In this document: piece by piece, positions 12,004-20,630 of the stretch
Layout of the letters: the number at the start of each line of letters is the position of its first letter
How positions within the stretch are numbered: the stretch's first letter is position 1
Notes under the pieces: generated by a model
The model's database searches: none
What the model was told of the DNA's origin: nothing
Seen by the model: the letters and a program-made list of their open reading frames with translations, nothing else
Source: Geodermatophilus sp. DSM 44513
Lineage (GTDB): Bacteria > Actinomycetota > Actinomycetes > Mycobacteriales > Geodermatophilaceae
Direction of reading: 5' to 3'
Assembly: GCF_032460525.1 (NCBI RefSeq)
Contig: NZ_CP135963.1
Coordinates: 682,001-746,000, forward strand
Length of the DNA stretch: 64,000 nt
Translations under genes and position numbers: made by a program

Positions 12004-13407
12004 TCAGGAGCCGAGCAGCCAGCCGGCCGGCTCGGCCAGCGCGTCGGCCTCCACCGGCCCCCAGGAGCCCGGCGCGTAGCGGTACACCCGTGGCGGCCGC
12101 TCCTGCAGCGGGGCGAACGCCCGCCAGGCGTGGGCCAGCCCGTCGCTGCTGGTGAACAGCGACCGGTCACCGACCAGGACGTCGTGCAGCAGTGAGACGT
12201 AGGGCGGCAGCGGCGTCCCACCGGGCACGTCGGCCAGTTGCAGCGTGGCCGTCGCCGCGGCCAGGGCGAGGTCCGGGCCGGGCTGCTTGGCGACCACCTG
12301 CAGGTCCACCGCCCCGGACCCCGACAGCGACAGGGACAGCACGTTGCCGTGCCCCGGGACGTCGGTCACCGGCCCGTCCGGTCGGCGCAGCAGCAGGCTG
12401 ACCCGCTGCTCGCCGGCGGCCATCCGCTTGCCGGTGCGCAGCACGAACGGCACGCCCCGCCAGCGGTCGGTGTCCACCCACAGCCGGGCGGCCACGTAGG
12501 TGTCGGTCCGCGAGTCGTCGGCCACGCCGTCGAGGTCGGTGTAGCCGTCGAACTGCCCGAGCACCACCTCCGCGGGGTCCAGCGGCCGGAAGGCGGCCAG
12601 CACCCCCTCGCGGGCGGCCTGCAGATCGGCGGGGGAGAAGCTGGCCGGCGGCTCCATCGCCACCTCGGCGGCGAGCTGGAACAGGTGGGTGACCAGCATG
12701 TCCAGGGCAGCACCGGTGGCGTCGTAGAACTCCGCGCGCCCGGCGACGTCGAGGTCCTCCGGGACGTCGATCTGCACCTGCGCGACGTGCTCGCGGCTCC
12801 ACACGTGCCCGAACAGTCCGTTGGCGAAGCGCAGGACGTGCAGGTCCTGGGTGCCCTCCTTGCCCAGGAAGTGGTCGATGCGGAAGACCTGGTCCTCCGC
12901 CAGCACGGAGAGCACCAGCTCGTCGAGCTCCCGGAATCCCTGCGGTGAGGTGCCGTAGGGCTTCTCGTAGACGACCCGGGAGCCCTCGGTGAGCCCGTGC
13001 CGCTGCAGGCCCCGGGTGAGCTTGGCGAAGGCCTCCGGGGGCGTGGCCAGGTAGTGGACGAGCTGGGGCCGCCCGCCGAGCTCCGCCCGCGCCTCGGCCA
13101 GGACGTCGAGCAGGCTGCCGGGGTCGGACTCGTCGAACCCGCCGCCGGCGAAGCGCAGCCGACCGGCGAAGTCCGCCCACCCGTCGTCGGCGCCGTCCCC
13201 GAACGGGCCGAACTCGGTGAGCGCGTCGTGCACCCGCCCGGCGAACTCCTCGTGGGACACGTCGCCGCGGCCGTTGCCGACCAGCCGCCAGTCCTGCGGC
13301 AGCAGGCCGCGCTGGGCGAGCTCCCAGAAGGCGGGCAGCACCATCCGGCGGGCCAGGTCGCCGGTGGCGCCGTAGAGCACGAACACGGTCGCAGGGAGGT
13401 CGGTCAC
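12004..13407 (-). CDS. zwf: Glucose-6-phosphate 1-dehydrogenase
   Basis: Catalyses oxidation of glucose 6-phosphate to 6-phosphogluconolactone with NADP, the entry to the oxidative pentose phosphate pathway. The N-terminal dinucleotide fold has GATGDLARRMVLPAF, the active-site motif RIDHFLGKE lies at about 176-184, and KPYGTS with EKPYGT context precedes it. The protein has 467 residues, a little shorter than the usual 490-510. It is not in a tal-tkt-pgl cluster, so it may be one of two zwf copies in the genome. The GTG start at 13407 places the fold five residues in. Divergent from the DUF72 gene by 84 bp. Confidence 0.9.
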   Translation of the reverse strand: MTDLPATVFVLYGATGDLARRMVLPAFWELAQRGLLPQDWRLVGNGRGDVSHEEFAGRVHDALTEFGPFGDGADDGWADFAGRLRFAGGGFDESDPGSLLDVLAEARAELGGRPQLVHYLATPPEAFAKLTRGLQRHGLTEGSRVVYEKPYGTSPQGFRELDELVLSVLAEDQVFRIDHFLGKEGTQDLHVLRFANGLFGHVWSREHVAQVQIDVPEDLDVAGRAEFYDATGAALDMLVTHLFQLAAEVAMEPPASFSPADLQAAREGVLAAFRPLDPAEVVLGQFDGYTDLDGVADDSRTDTYVAARLWVDTDRWRGVPFVLRTGKRMAAGEQRVSLLLRRPDGPVTDVPGHGNVLSLSLSGSGAVDLQVVAKQPGPDLALAAATATLQLADVPGGTPLPPYVSLLHDVLVGDRSLFTSSDGLAHAWRAFAPLQERPPRVYRYAPGSWGPVEADALAEPAGWLLGS

Positions 13408-13491
13408 GGTCCCGGCTGTGCCCGGGGCACGGTCCGGTCACGCGTCGGCCCGCGTGCGGTGCCGGGTCGGGTGACCGGGTAGAGGCCGGCC

Positions 13492-14349
13492 GTGGCGGTG
13501 GTGATCGGGACGTCGGGGTGGCAGTACCGCGACTGGCGCGGCCGCTTCTACCCGCCGCGGCTGCCCCAGCGGCTGTGGCTGGAGCACCACGCCGCGCACT
13601 TCGCCACCGTCGAGAGCAACAACGCCTTCTACCGGCTGCCTGAGCGGGCCACCTTCGCGGCCTGGCGGGCGCGCACCCCGCCGGACGTGCGGTGGGCGGT
13701 CAAGGCGAGCCGGTTCCTCACCCACGTCAGGCGCCTGCGCGACCCCGAGGAGCCGGTCGCCCGGCTGGTGGACCGCGTCGCCGGGCTGGGCGACCGGCTG
13801 GCCGCCGTCCTGCTGCAGCTGCCGCCGACGCTCCGGGCCGACCCGGGCCTGCTGCGGGACTGCCTGCAGCAGTTCCCGGCCGGCACCCGGGTCGCCGTCG
13901 AACCACGGCACGACTCGTGGTGGACCGACGAGGTGCGCGCGGTGCTGGAGCGCCACGGGGCCGCGCTGTGCTGGGCCGACCGGGCCGAGCAGCCGGTCAC
14001 GCCGCTGTGGCGCACCGCGGAGTGGGGCTACCTGCGGCTGCACACCGGGGCGGAGGGCTGGGCGTACCGCCCGGAGACGCTGCAGGCCTGGGCCGAGCGG
14101 CTGTCGGCGACCTACGGGGACGCCGACGTGCTGGTCTACCTCAACAACGACCCGGGCGGGGCGGCGGTCACCGACGCGGTCGCCCTCGCTGAGGCGGTGC
14201 GCCGGACCGGCCGGACGCCGACCCGGGTGCCCACGCTCGACCAGGCGACCGGCCGCGCGTGGACCTCCCCGGCAACGCCGCAGGCCGGGACCCCGCTCGG
14301 TGGAGCGGGACCCGGCCTGCCGGAGGGTGGGGGTCAGCCGTCGGCCTGA
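13492..14349 (+). CDS. DUF72 family protein
   Basis: A TIM-barrel-like protein of the DUF72 (YecE) family, function not established. Signature blocks are [18 protein letters not shown] at the N-terminus, [51 protein letters not shown] and [14 protein letters not shown]. The domain ends near residue 240. The last 45 or so residues are read through a terminator-like hairpin (14279-14320) and the stop overlaps the convergent gene by 16 bp, so this tail may be an extension gained by loss of an earlier stop. GTG 13492 directly precedes the first conserved strand. Confidence 0.85.
   Translation: MAVVIGTSGWQYRDWRGRFYPPRLPQRLWLEHHAAHFATVESNNAFYRLPERATFAAWRARTPPDVRWAVKASRFLTHVRRLRDPEEPVARLVDRVAGLGDRLAAVLLQLPPTLRADPGLLRDCLQQFPAGTRVAVEPRHDSWWTDEVRAVLERHGAALCWADRAEQPVTPLWRTAEWGYLRLHTGAEGWAYRPETLQAWAERLSATYGDADVLVYLNNDPGGAAVTDAVALAEAVRRTGRTPTRVPTLDQATGRAWTSPATPQAGTPLGGAGPGLPEGGGQPSA
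14279..14320. terminator. Hairpin at the junction of two converging genes
   Basis: GCAGGCCGGG pairs with CCCGGCCTGC, and the interior CCCGCTC pairs with GAGCGGG around a four-base loop. It lies inside the 3' end of the DUF72 frame and just past the end of the convergent coiled-coil gene, so it can serve both. Confidence 0.75.
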
Positions 14350-15179
14350 CCCCGGCCCTGGCCCTGGCCCTGGCCGTTGCCGGGGCCGCGCCCGGCGCCC
14401 TCGCGGGCCTCCTCGGCCTCCCGGGCCTGCTCCTCGGCCTCCCGGGCCGCTTCCCGGGCCTGCGCCTCGGCCTCCCGGGCGGCCTCTCGGGCCTGCGCCT
14501 CGGCCTCCCGAGCCGCTTCCCGGGCCTGCGCCTCGGCCTCCCGGGCGGCCTCGCGGGCCTGCTCGTCGGCCGCCTCCTGCGCCGCGCGGGCCGGCTGGTC
14601 GTCCGCGGGGGCCTGCTCCTTGGCCGCTCGGACGGCCTCCCGGACCTGCGGCCCGACCTGGACCCCGGCCTCCCGGGCCTGCTGCGCCGCCGTACGGGCG
14701 GCCTCGCTGACCTGCCGTCCCGGGGCGTCGGCACCGCCGGTCCCGTCCTCGTCGCCGGTGGTGTCACCGTCCTCCGTGCCCTCGGTGCCGTCGGTCCCGT
14801 CCGTGCCGGTCCCGTCGGTGGTGTCCTCGGGTGCCTCCTCGACGGGGGCTGCGGTCTCCGGGGCCGCCTCAGGGGAGTCGGTGACCGACCCGTCGGTCCC
14901 GGTGGTGGTGTCGGTGGTGCCCGTGGTCGTCGTCCCGTCGGGGACGGTGCCGGGGTCCGCACCGGTCGGGCCGGTGTCGGTGGAGTCGGGCAGGTCGAAC
15001 GGCGAGACGACCTCGACGGCCCCGGCGACGGCGTCCTGCACCGGTGTCGGCAGGGCGTCGGCGGCGCCGGCGCCGGTCACGCCGGCCACGGCGATGCCGA
15101 GCCCGGCCGTCGCCTGGGCGACGGTGCTCGCGCCGGCGATCTTCGCCGCGAGTGCGGCCAGGCCCTCGATGACTGCCAT
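14334..15179 (-). CDS. Ala/Glu-rich protein with 11-residue coiled-coil repeats
   Basis: A 281-residue protein of unknown function. Residues 1-60 are a small Ala/Gly-rich region ending in [20 protein letters not shown], a pattern seen in many actinobacterial proteins. Residues about 65-150 are a Thr/Gly/Asp low-complexity linker. From about 155 on the chain is Ala/Glu/Arg helical, with an 11-residue unit ([11 protein letters not shown]) repeated about four times, encoded by a 33-bp DNA repeat at about 14400-14570. A short [12 protein letters not shown] tail ends it. Eleven-residue repeats favour right-handed coiled coils and resemble, in spacing only, group 3 LEA proteins. Desiccation-related function would be speculation. 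ATG 15179 follows GGAGCACAC. Confidence 0.75.
   Translation of the reverse strand: MAVIEGLAALAAKIAGASTVAQATAGLGIAVAGVTGAGAADALPTPVQDAVAGAVEVVSPFDLPDSTDTGPTGADPGTVPDGTTTTGTTDTTTGTDGSVTDSPEAAPETAAPVEEAPEDTTDGTGTDGTDGTEGTEDGDTTGDEDGTGGADAPGRQVSEAARTAAQQAREAGVQVGPQVREAVRAAKEQAPADDQPARAAQEAADEQAREAAREAEAQAREAAREAEAQAREAAREAEAQAREAAREAEEQAREAEEAREGAGRGPGNGQGQGQGRGQADG
14400..14570. repeat. 33-bp tandem repeat encoding the 11-residue unit
   Basis: GCCTGCGCCTCGGCCTCCCG recurs every 33 bp (near 14458, 14491 and 14524) with diverged flanking copies. It is in frame and encodes the coiled-coil repeat of the protein on the minus strand. Third-position differences between copies show selection for the peptide. 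Confidence 0.75.
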
Positions 15180-15283
15180 GCGGGTGTGCTCCTGGGGGTC
15201 GGTGGCCCGCAGGTGCGGACCGTCCCCGGTGCATCGGCCGGTGCGCGGCCGTCCTGGAGCCGGGTCACCCGGCAGTGGGGTGC

Positions 15284-16282
15284 CTAGCCGAGCGCCCCCG
15301 GGTCCTCCCGGTGTCGCACACCGAGCTGCTCGGCGGCCTCGCCGAGCACCGACTGGACGGCGAGGGTGTCCGCCAGCGGCACGACCGCGCTCTCCGTCCG
15401 CCCCTCGCGCAGACAGGCGGTCACCTCGGCGAACTCGTGGGAGTAGCCCGTGCCCGTCGGCGGGAGGGTGGTCTCCTCGGGCTCCGCGCCGGTGCGGTGC
15501 AGCACGATCGTCCGCGGGTGGTGGAAGCGGGGGAGGACGTCGATCCAGCCCGCCGTGCCGAAGACCCGTGCCTGCCCCGGTGTCGGGTGGCGCAGCGAGG
15601 TGGTCAGCGTGGCCGAGCGGCCGTCGGCGTACCCGAGCAGCAGCGCGGCCTCGGCGTCGACACCGGTGGGGAACAGCGAGCCGGTGGCGCGGACCGTGTC
15701 GGGGGTGCCGAGCAGCATCTGGGCGAAGGACACGACGTAGACGCCGAGGTCCAGCAGCGCGCCGCCGCCGAGTTCGTGGGCGAACAACCGGTCGGCCGGG
15801 TCGTAGTCGCGGGCCACGCCCAGGTCGGCCTGCACCGACCGCACCTCGCCGATCGCGCCGTCGGCCACCAGCTCGCGCAGCCGGACGACGGCCGGCTGGA
15901 CGCGGGTCCACATCGCCTCCATGACGAAGACGCCGCGGTCGCGGGCCCGCCCGACCACCTCGCGCGCGCCCTCGGGGGTGGCGGTGAACGCCTTCTCCAC
16001 CAGCAGCGCCTTCCCGGCGTCGAGGGCGGCCAGGGCCACCGCGTGGTGCTGCGGGTGCGGCGTGGCCACGTACAGGACGTCGACGTCCGGGTCGGCCAGG
16101 ATGTCGGCGTAGCAGCCGTGCGCGCGCTCCAACCCGTGCCGCTGCGCGAACGCCGCCGCGCGGTCGGCCGAGCGGGAGGCGACCGCGACCGGCCGGGCGC
16201 CGGGCACGTGCGCGAAGTCCGGCATGACGCTCTCGGCGATGCGGCCCGGCCCGACGACGCCCCAGCGGATCTCCTCGCTCAC
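15284..16282 (-). CDS. Gfo/Idh/MocA family oxidoreductase
   Basis: A 332-residue NAD(P)-dependent oxidoreductase, probably acting on a sugar, inositol or dihydrodiol. The N-terminal Rossmann motif is IRWGVVGPGRIAES, followed by DPDVDVLYVATPHPQHH and the LLVEKAFTAT loop, where the lysine of the usual EKP motif is kept but the proline is Ala. The C-terminal half has the GGGALLDLGVYVVSF block that carries the family's substrate-side residues. The GTG at 16282 begins two codons before the dinucleotide fold. It is divergent from DUF4031 by 36 bp. The exact substrate is not inferable. Confidence 0.85.
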   Translation of the reverse strand: MSEEIRWGVVGPGRIAESVMPDFAHVPGARPVAVASRSADRAAAFAQRHGLERAHGCYADILADPDVDVLYVATPHPQHHAVALAALDAGKALLVEKAFTATPEGAREVVGRARDRGVFVMEAMWTRVQPAVVRLRELVADGAIGEVRSVQADLGVARDYDPADRLFAHELGGGALLDLGVYVVSFAQMLLGTPDTVRATGSLFPTGVDAEAALLLGYADGRSATLTTSLRHPTPGQARVFGTAGWIDVLPRFHHPRTIVLHRTGAEPEETTLPPTGTGYSHEFAEVTACLREGRTESAVVPLADTLAVQSVLGEAAEQLGVRHREDPGALG

Positions 16283-16318
16283 CAGCAGCACCGTAGTGCG
16301 ACCGGCAGACTGGGGTCC

Positions 16319-16609
16319 GTGGCGGTGCTCATCGACCCCCCGGTGTGGCCGTGGCGCGGGCGCCGCTGGTCGCACCTGGTCAGCGACGTCTCCTACGCGG
16401 AGCTGCACGCCTTCGTCGCCGCGGAACTCGGCATCCCGCGGCGGGCGTTCCAGGGCGACCACTACGACGTCCCGGCCGACCTGTACGACGTGGCCGTGGC
16501 CGCCGGCGCCGAGCCGGTCGGCTGCCGTGAGCTGCTGGCCCGGCTGGTGGCGGCCGGCCTGCGGCTCAGGAGGGGACGCGCGCCCGCAGCAGGCCCAGCT
16601 CCGCGGTGA
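16319..16609 (+). CDS. DUF4031 family protein
   Basis: A 96-residue actinobacterial protein. It has the family's pattern VLIDPPVWPWRGRRWSHLVSD, then ELHAFVAAELGIPRRAFQGDHYDVP, and a helical end. Function is not known. Start GTG 16319 immediately precedes the first strand; a CAGACT -10-like element at 16306-16311 suggests a very short or absent leader. The last 44 bp overlap the end of the convergent HD-domain gene; this type of tail-to-tail pairing with an HD hydrolase is common for DUF4031. Confidence 0.8.
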   Translation: MAVLIDPPVWPWRGRRWSHLVSDVSYAELHAFVAAELGIPRRAFQGDHYDVPADLYDVAVAAGAEPVGCRELLARLVAAGLRLRRGRAPAAGPAPR

Positions 16610-17195
16610 GGTTGGCCCGCGCCCGCGGCGTCCAGGCCTCGGCCAGGTCCGGCAGCCGGTACAGCGCCGGCAGCGCCAGCAGGTGCTCCAGCACGGCGAT
16701 CCGGCCGGCGGTGAAGTCCGCGTCGGACAGGTGCGCGTACTCCTCGCGGACCGCGGAGGCGTAGGCGGCGTAGGCCTCGGGCGGGCCGGCCAGCACGGCC
16801 AGGTCGGCGTCGCAGAGCACCGCGCCGTCCGCGTCGTCCGGCGCCGGGTCGTGGTCGGCGGTGAGCCGCACCAGCCGGGCCACCTCCTCGACCCGCCGCT
16901 CGGGCACCAGCCCGCGCAGCCCGGCGCGCGCCCGCTCCGCGCTGACCTGCTCGTTGTCGTCGCGGCGGGGGTCGTAGACGACGTCGTGGTACCAGGCGGC
17001 CAGCCGCACCGCGGCGGGGTCGGCCGCCGCGTCGGCCAGTTCCCCGACCAGCCCGAGGACGGCGGCCAGGTGCGCCAGGTCGTGGTAGCGGCGGTGCGGT
17101 TCGCCCCATGCCGCGACGACGGCGGCCCACTCGGTGCGCGACGTGGGGGAGTCGCCGGCCAGCCGCGCCCAGGCCTCGAACCCGACGAGCGTCAC
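16566..17195 (-). CDS. HD-domain predicted metal-dependent phosphohydrolase
   Basis: A 209-residue HD-superfamily protein. The metal ligands are seen as RYHDLAHL (His38-Asp39) and WYHDVVYDP (His70-Asp71), followed by a conserved DNEQVSAERARAGL segment and a helical C-terminal half. Close relatives are annotated as predicted metal-dependent HD superfamily phosphohydrolases; the substrate is unknown. Its GTG start overlaps the stop of the upstream M20 peptidase gene (GTGA), so the two are co-translated. Its 3' end overlaps DUF4031 on the other strand. Confidence 0.83.
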   Translation of the reverse strand: MTLVGFEAWARLAGDSPTSRTEWAAVVAAWGEPHRRYHDLAHLAAVLGLVGELADAAADPAAVRLAAWYHDVVYDPRRDDNEQVSAERARAGLRGLVPERRVEEVARLVRLTADHDPAPDDADGAVLCDADLAVLAGPPEAYAAYASAVREEYAHLSDADFTAGRIAVLEHLLALPALYRLPDLAEAWTPRARANLTAELGLLRARVPS

Positions 17196-18463
17196 GCCAC
17201 CCCGCAGGTGCGCAGGGTCAGCAGCGCGAACGCCCGTGCCGCGGTGACCAGCTCGTCCACCGGCACCCGCTCCTGCGGTCCGTGCGCCAGCCGCAGGTCG
17301 CCGGGGCCGTGGTGCAGCGTCGGCACCCCGGCGGCCGCGTACAGCCGCAGGTCGGTGCCGGCCGGCACGGCCCCCTCGGGTGGCGTCCCGGCGCCCGTGT
17401 CGGCGACCGCCCGCCGGACGGCCGGCAGCAGCGGGTGCCCGGGCGGCAGCGCGCCGCTGGCGAAGGCGCCGCCGGTCCAGGTCAGCCGCACCGGGTGGTC
17501 GGCCAGCCAGGGGTCGGCTGCGCACACCTCGGCGAGCCGGGCGGCCAGGGCCGCGCGCGCCGCGGCGACGTCCTCGCCGAGCCGCACGCCGTAGCGGCCC
17601 TCGGCGACCAGCCGGTCGGGGACGGAGCTCGCCCAGTCCCCGGCCACCACCCGCCCGACGCTGATGCCGTAGGGGTACGGGGCGCCGCCGAAGCGCGGGT
17701 CGGCGCCTACTTGCCGCTCGGCCTCGAACGCGCGCAACCCGGCGTGCACCGTCGCGAACAGCTCGACCGCGCTGACCCCGCGGTCGCGGTGCGCGGCGTG
17801 CGCGGCCAGGCCGGTCACCTCCAGCCGGAAGGTCAGCGCGCCGGCGGCGGCGGTGACCACGGCGCCGGCGGTCGGCTCGGGGATCACGCAGACCTCGCCG
17901 CGGTGCCCGCGCCGCAGCGTCGCCCAGGCGCCGAGGCCGCCGTCCTCCTCGCCGACGACCGCGTGCACCGCGACCGGCCGGGCCAGCCGCACCCCCGCCG
18001 TCCGGACGGCGGCCAGGGCGGTGAGGACGGCGGCGACGCCGGCCTTCATGTCGCAGGCGCCGCGGCCGTGCACCGCCCCGCCGGCGAGCCGCGGGTCGAA
18101 GGGGTCCCCCGGCCACAGCGCGCGGTCGCCGGGCGGGACGACGTCGGTGTGACCGCAGAGCACCAGTGCCGGCAGGCCGTCCTCGGCGGCCGGGAGGGTG
18201 CCGACGACCCCCCACGCCTCGGTGCGGTCGACCTCCTGGCCCGGTGCGTCCGGCGCCGCGGCCGCGGCCGCCAGGTCGATCGGCCAGCGGTCGACGGCGA
18301 GGCCGAGCTCGTCGAGCCGGTCGGCGACGAGGTGCTGGACCTCGCCCTCGGCGGGGGTGCCGCCGACCGAGGGCACGGCCACCAGCTCGCGCAGCCGGGC
18401 GACCGCCGCCGTGGGGTCGACGGCCGCCAGCACGTCCGCCTCGACGGTCGTCAGGTCGGCCAC
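17192..18463 (-). CDS. M20 family metallopeptidase (ArgE/DapE type)
   Basis: A 423-residue zinc peptidase or deacylase of the acetylornithine deacetylase / succinyl-diaminopimelate desuccinylase group. Zinc ligands and catalytic residues are in LVLCGHTDVVPPGD (His105, Asp107), GRGACDMKAGVAAVL (Asp138) and VVGEEDGGLGA (Glu-Glu). The dimerisation domain follows. It is a clear paralogue of the gene at 36620-37930, sharing the GHxDVVPPGD, WxGDPxxPRxAG and GRGACDMKAGVAA blocks. I chose GTG 18463; a TTG at 18484 adds seven residues and neither has a strong ribosome binding site. Which N-acyl amino acid it hydrolyses is open. Confidence 0.85.
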   Translation of the reverse strand: MADLTTVEADVLAAVDPTAAVARLRELVAVPSVGGTPAEGEVQHLVADRLDELGLAVDRWPIDLAAAAAAPDAPGQEVDRTEAWGVVGTLPAAEDGLPALVLCGHTDVVPPGDRALWPGDPFDPRLAGGAVHGRGACDMKAGVAAVLTALAAVRTAGVRLARPVAVHAVVGEEDGGLGAWATLRRGHRGEVCVIPEPTAGAVVTAAAGALTFRLEVTGLAAHAAHRDRGVSAVELFATVHAGLRAFEAERQVGADPRFGGAPYPYGISVGRVVAGDWASSVPDRLVAEGRYGVRLGEDVAAARAALAARLAEVCAADPWLADHPVRLTWTGGAFASGALPPGHPLLPAVRRAVADTGAGTPPEGAVPAGTDLRLYAAAGVPTLHHGPGDLRLAHGPQERVPVDELVTAARAFALLTLRTCGVA

Positions 18464-18744
18464 GGCCGGAGTCTCGCACGCCAACTCGCCGGTCCGGACC
18501 CGTGTGCGCGGCCGGGAGCGGGGGTAGCGTCAGGAGCGTCCGGGCCGGGTGCATCGTGCCCCCGGGTGCCATTTGGTTACGCCTTCACGGACCACCGCCC
18601 CGACCCCGGTCGGGGGCCTGGAGCCGCGTTGTGCATCTCGCCGCGAGGCGGCCGTCGCCCGGTCCGGACACCCCCGACGTGCCGCGCGTCACCGTCGGCT
18701 CTACGGTCGTCCCGTTCACCATCCGGGCGACGGCAGGAGTCCCC
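18464..18744. other. Divergent promoter region, M20 peptidase / MHS transporter
   Basis: About 280 bp with no supported gene. A TAGCGT -10-like hexamer lies on the + strand at 18525-18530 without a convincing -35. Nothing else stands out. Confidence 0.4.
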
Positions 18745-20055
18745 ATGGCAGGCGCGGTCCAGCAGGGGCAGGGCACAGCGGTCGGTACCGGGGACCAGCA
18801 CCGGCTCCCCGTCAAGACGCTGGTGTCGGCCAGCATCGGCAACGCCGTCGAGTGGTTCGACTGGACGGTGTACGCCACCTTCGTCGTCTTCTTCGCCGGC
18901 CAGTTCTTCCCGGCGGAGAACGACGCGCTGGCGCTGATCGGCGCCACCTCCACCTACGCCCTGGCCTTCTTCTTCCGGCCGCTCGGTGGTCTGCTGCTGG
19001 GCCGGTTCGCCGACCTGCGCGGCCGCAAGGCCGGCATGCTGCTGACCATCCTGCTGATGGCCGGCGGCTCGATGGTGATCGCCATCCTGCCGACCTACGA
19101 GCAGGTGGGCTGGCTGGCGCCGATCGGGCTGCTGCTCGCGCGCATCGCGCAGGGCATGTCACTCGGCGGCGAGGTGTCCAACGCTTCGGCCTACCTCGGG
19201 GAGATCGCGCCGCCGGCGTGGCGGGGCCGGTACTCGTCGTTCTTCTACGTCTCCACCGGCTCGGCGCTGCTGGCGGCGTCCCTGCTCGGCGTGCTGCTGA
19301 CCAGCATCCTGAGCCAGGACCAGCTGGAGTCGTGGGGCTGGCGGATCGCCTTCTTCATCGGCGGCGTGCTCGGCCTGGTCGGCATGTGGCTGCGCCGGTC
19401 GCTGGTGGAGACCGAGCAGTTCGAGGAGAACGCGGAGAAGGCCCGGGCGACGAAGAACCCGCTGCTGCAGACGATCAAGCACCACCCCAAGGCCGTGCTG
19501 CAGCTGTGCGCCTTCACCCTGCTCTCGACGTTCTCCTACTACACGTTCTTCAGTGCCCTGACCCCGTTCGCGATCACCTTCCGCGGGGCCGACAAGACCG
19601 ACGTCTTCATCGCGCTGTCGATCGGCACCGCGCTGTTCGTGGCGCTGTGCTACCCGTTCGGTGCGCTGTCGGACCGGTTCGGCCGCAAGCCGCAGATGCT
19701 GGTGTGGTCCGGGGCCATCGCGGTGCTCATCGTGCCGCTGTCCTTCCTGGTGCAGGACAACCTGTTCTCCCTGATCGTGGTGTTCTGCACGGGGCTGGGC
19801 CTCTATGCCCTCTTCGCCTCGATCGCCCCGGCGATCATGAGCGAGCTGTTCCCCACGGAGCTGCGGGCCACCGGGATCGGCGCCTGGTACAACCTGACGG
19901 TCGCGCTCTTCGGCGGCACCGCCCCGCTGGTGATCACCGCGCTGTCGGAGGCCGGCCGGCCGCTGTGGTTCTTCTGGTACGTCGCAGCCGGTGCGGCCAT
20001 CGCCTTCGCCGTCATCCTCACGCTGAAGGAGACCAAGGGCACCGAGCTGCGCTGA
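18745..20055 (+). CDS. MFS transporter, metabolite:H+ symporter (MHS) type
   Basis: A 436-residue major facilitator protein with about 12 transmembrane helices. The opening SASIGNAVEWFDWTVYATFVVFF is the MHS-family signature found in alpha-ketoglutarate, shikimate and proline/betaine symporters. The loop 2-3 motif is GRFADLRGRKAG and the second-half equivalent is DRFGRKPQML; QGMSLGGEVSNASAYLGEIAPP matches helix 4-5 of the family. The likely substrate is a carboxylate or zwitterionic osmolyte, by family only. ATG 18745 has GGCAGGAG upstream. A long GC hairpin follows the stop. Confidence 0.88.
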   Translation: MAGAVQQGQGTAVGTGDQHRLPVKTLVSASIGNAVEWFDWTVYATFVVFFAGQFFPAENDALALIGATSTYALAFFFRPLGGLLLGRFADLRGRKAGMLLTILLMAGGSMVIAILPTYEQVGWLAPIGLLLARIAQGMSLGGEVSNASAYLGEIAPPAWRGRYSSFFYVSTGSALLAASLLGVLLTSILSQDQLESWGWRIAFFIGGVLGLVGMWLRRSLVETEQFEENAEKARATKNPLLQTIKHHPKAVLQLCAFTLLSTFSYYTFFSALTPFAITFRGADKTDVFIALSIGTALFVALCYPFGALSDRFGRKPQMLVWSGAIAVLIVPLSFLVQDNLFSLIVVFCTGLGLYALFASIAPAIMSELFPTELRATGIGAWYNLTVALFGGTAPLVITALSEAGRPLWFFWYVAAGAAIAFAVILTLKETKGTELR

Positions 20056-20098
20056 GCACCGGGCCGGGCCGCCGTCCGCGGGGACGGCGGCCCGGTGC
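20056..20098. terminator. Bidirectional terminator between MHS transporter and DUF6458
   Basis: GCACCGGG...GCCGCCGTCC pairs with GGACGGCGGCCCGGTGC around a GCGG loop, with one bulge. It starts at the stop codon of the transporter and ends four bases before the convergent gene. Confidence 0.85.
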
Positions 20099-20101
20099 GG
20101 G

Positions 20102-20350
20102 TCAGCGGGTCTCCTCCGTGGTGCTGCGGCGGACCGGGGCGCCGGCAGCGGGGTCGACGTAGGCGTCGGTGCGGGTGACCCGGCGCCGCTTGGGCCCCCA
20201 GACGGCGACCTCCAGGACGATGCCGAGCGCGCCGGCGGCCATGAGGATCCAGCCGACGACCCGCAGGTCGATGCCGCTCACGTCGACGCGCAGGGCGAAC
20301 GTCAGGACCGCGCCGAGCGCGAGCAGGACGATGCCAGTTCCCAGCCGCAT
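20102..20350 (-). CDS. DUF6458 family small membrane protein
   Basis: An 82-residue protein with two predicted transmembrane helices (about 5-20 and 32-50). The sequence MRLGTGIVLLALGAVLTFAL and DVSGIDLRVVGWILMAAGAL match the actinobacterial DUF6458 pattern, followed by a charged tail (GPKRRRVTRTDAYVD). Function is unknown. ATG 20350 is preceded by CGAGAGAGGAG (GGAG about 12 bases away). It converges on the MHS transporter across a shared terminator. Confidence 0.8.
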   Translation of the reverse strand: MRLGTGIVLLALGAVLTFALRVDVSGIDLRVVGWILMAAGALGIVLEVAVWGPKRRRVTRTDAYVDPAAGAPVRRSTTEETR

Positions 20351-20563
20351 GTGCGGACTCCTCTCTCGGTCCCGGGCGTGCCAGCCCCGGTCGGGGCCCA
20401 CGGGAGTCGCCCGGGGGTTCAGCCTCGCCCGCGCCGGGTCCGGTGAACCGCTCCGGGGGCCCGACGTCCCCCCATCGGGGTGCCCGGGCGCCCGCCGGAG
20501 TGCCCGGTCGGGCAGCTGTCCGGCACGCCGGGCTGTCGCCGGCCCCCGGCACACGCGTCGACC

Positions 20564-20612
20564 ATCGGCGGGTGGCCGGTCGACACGCCGCCCCGGGCAG
20601 CCACCCGCCGAT
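20564..20612. terminator. Inverted repeat downstream of the helicase gene
   Basis: ATCGGCGGGTGGC (20564-20576) is perfectly complementary to GCCACCCGCCGAT (20600-20612), with a 23-base spacer. It lies 18 bases past the stop of the minus-strand helicase gene, so a terminator role is likely. Confidence 0.6.
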
Positions 20613-20630
20613 GATCACGGCGGACAGGGC

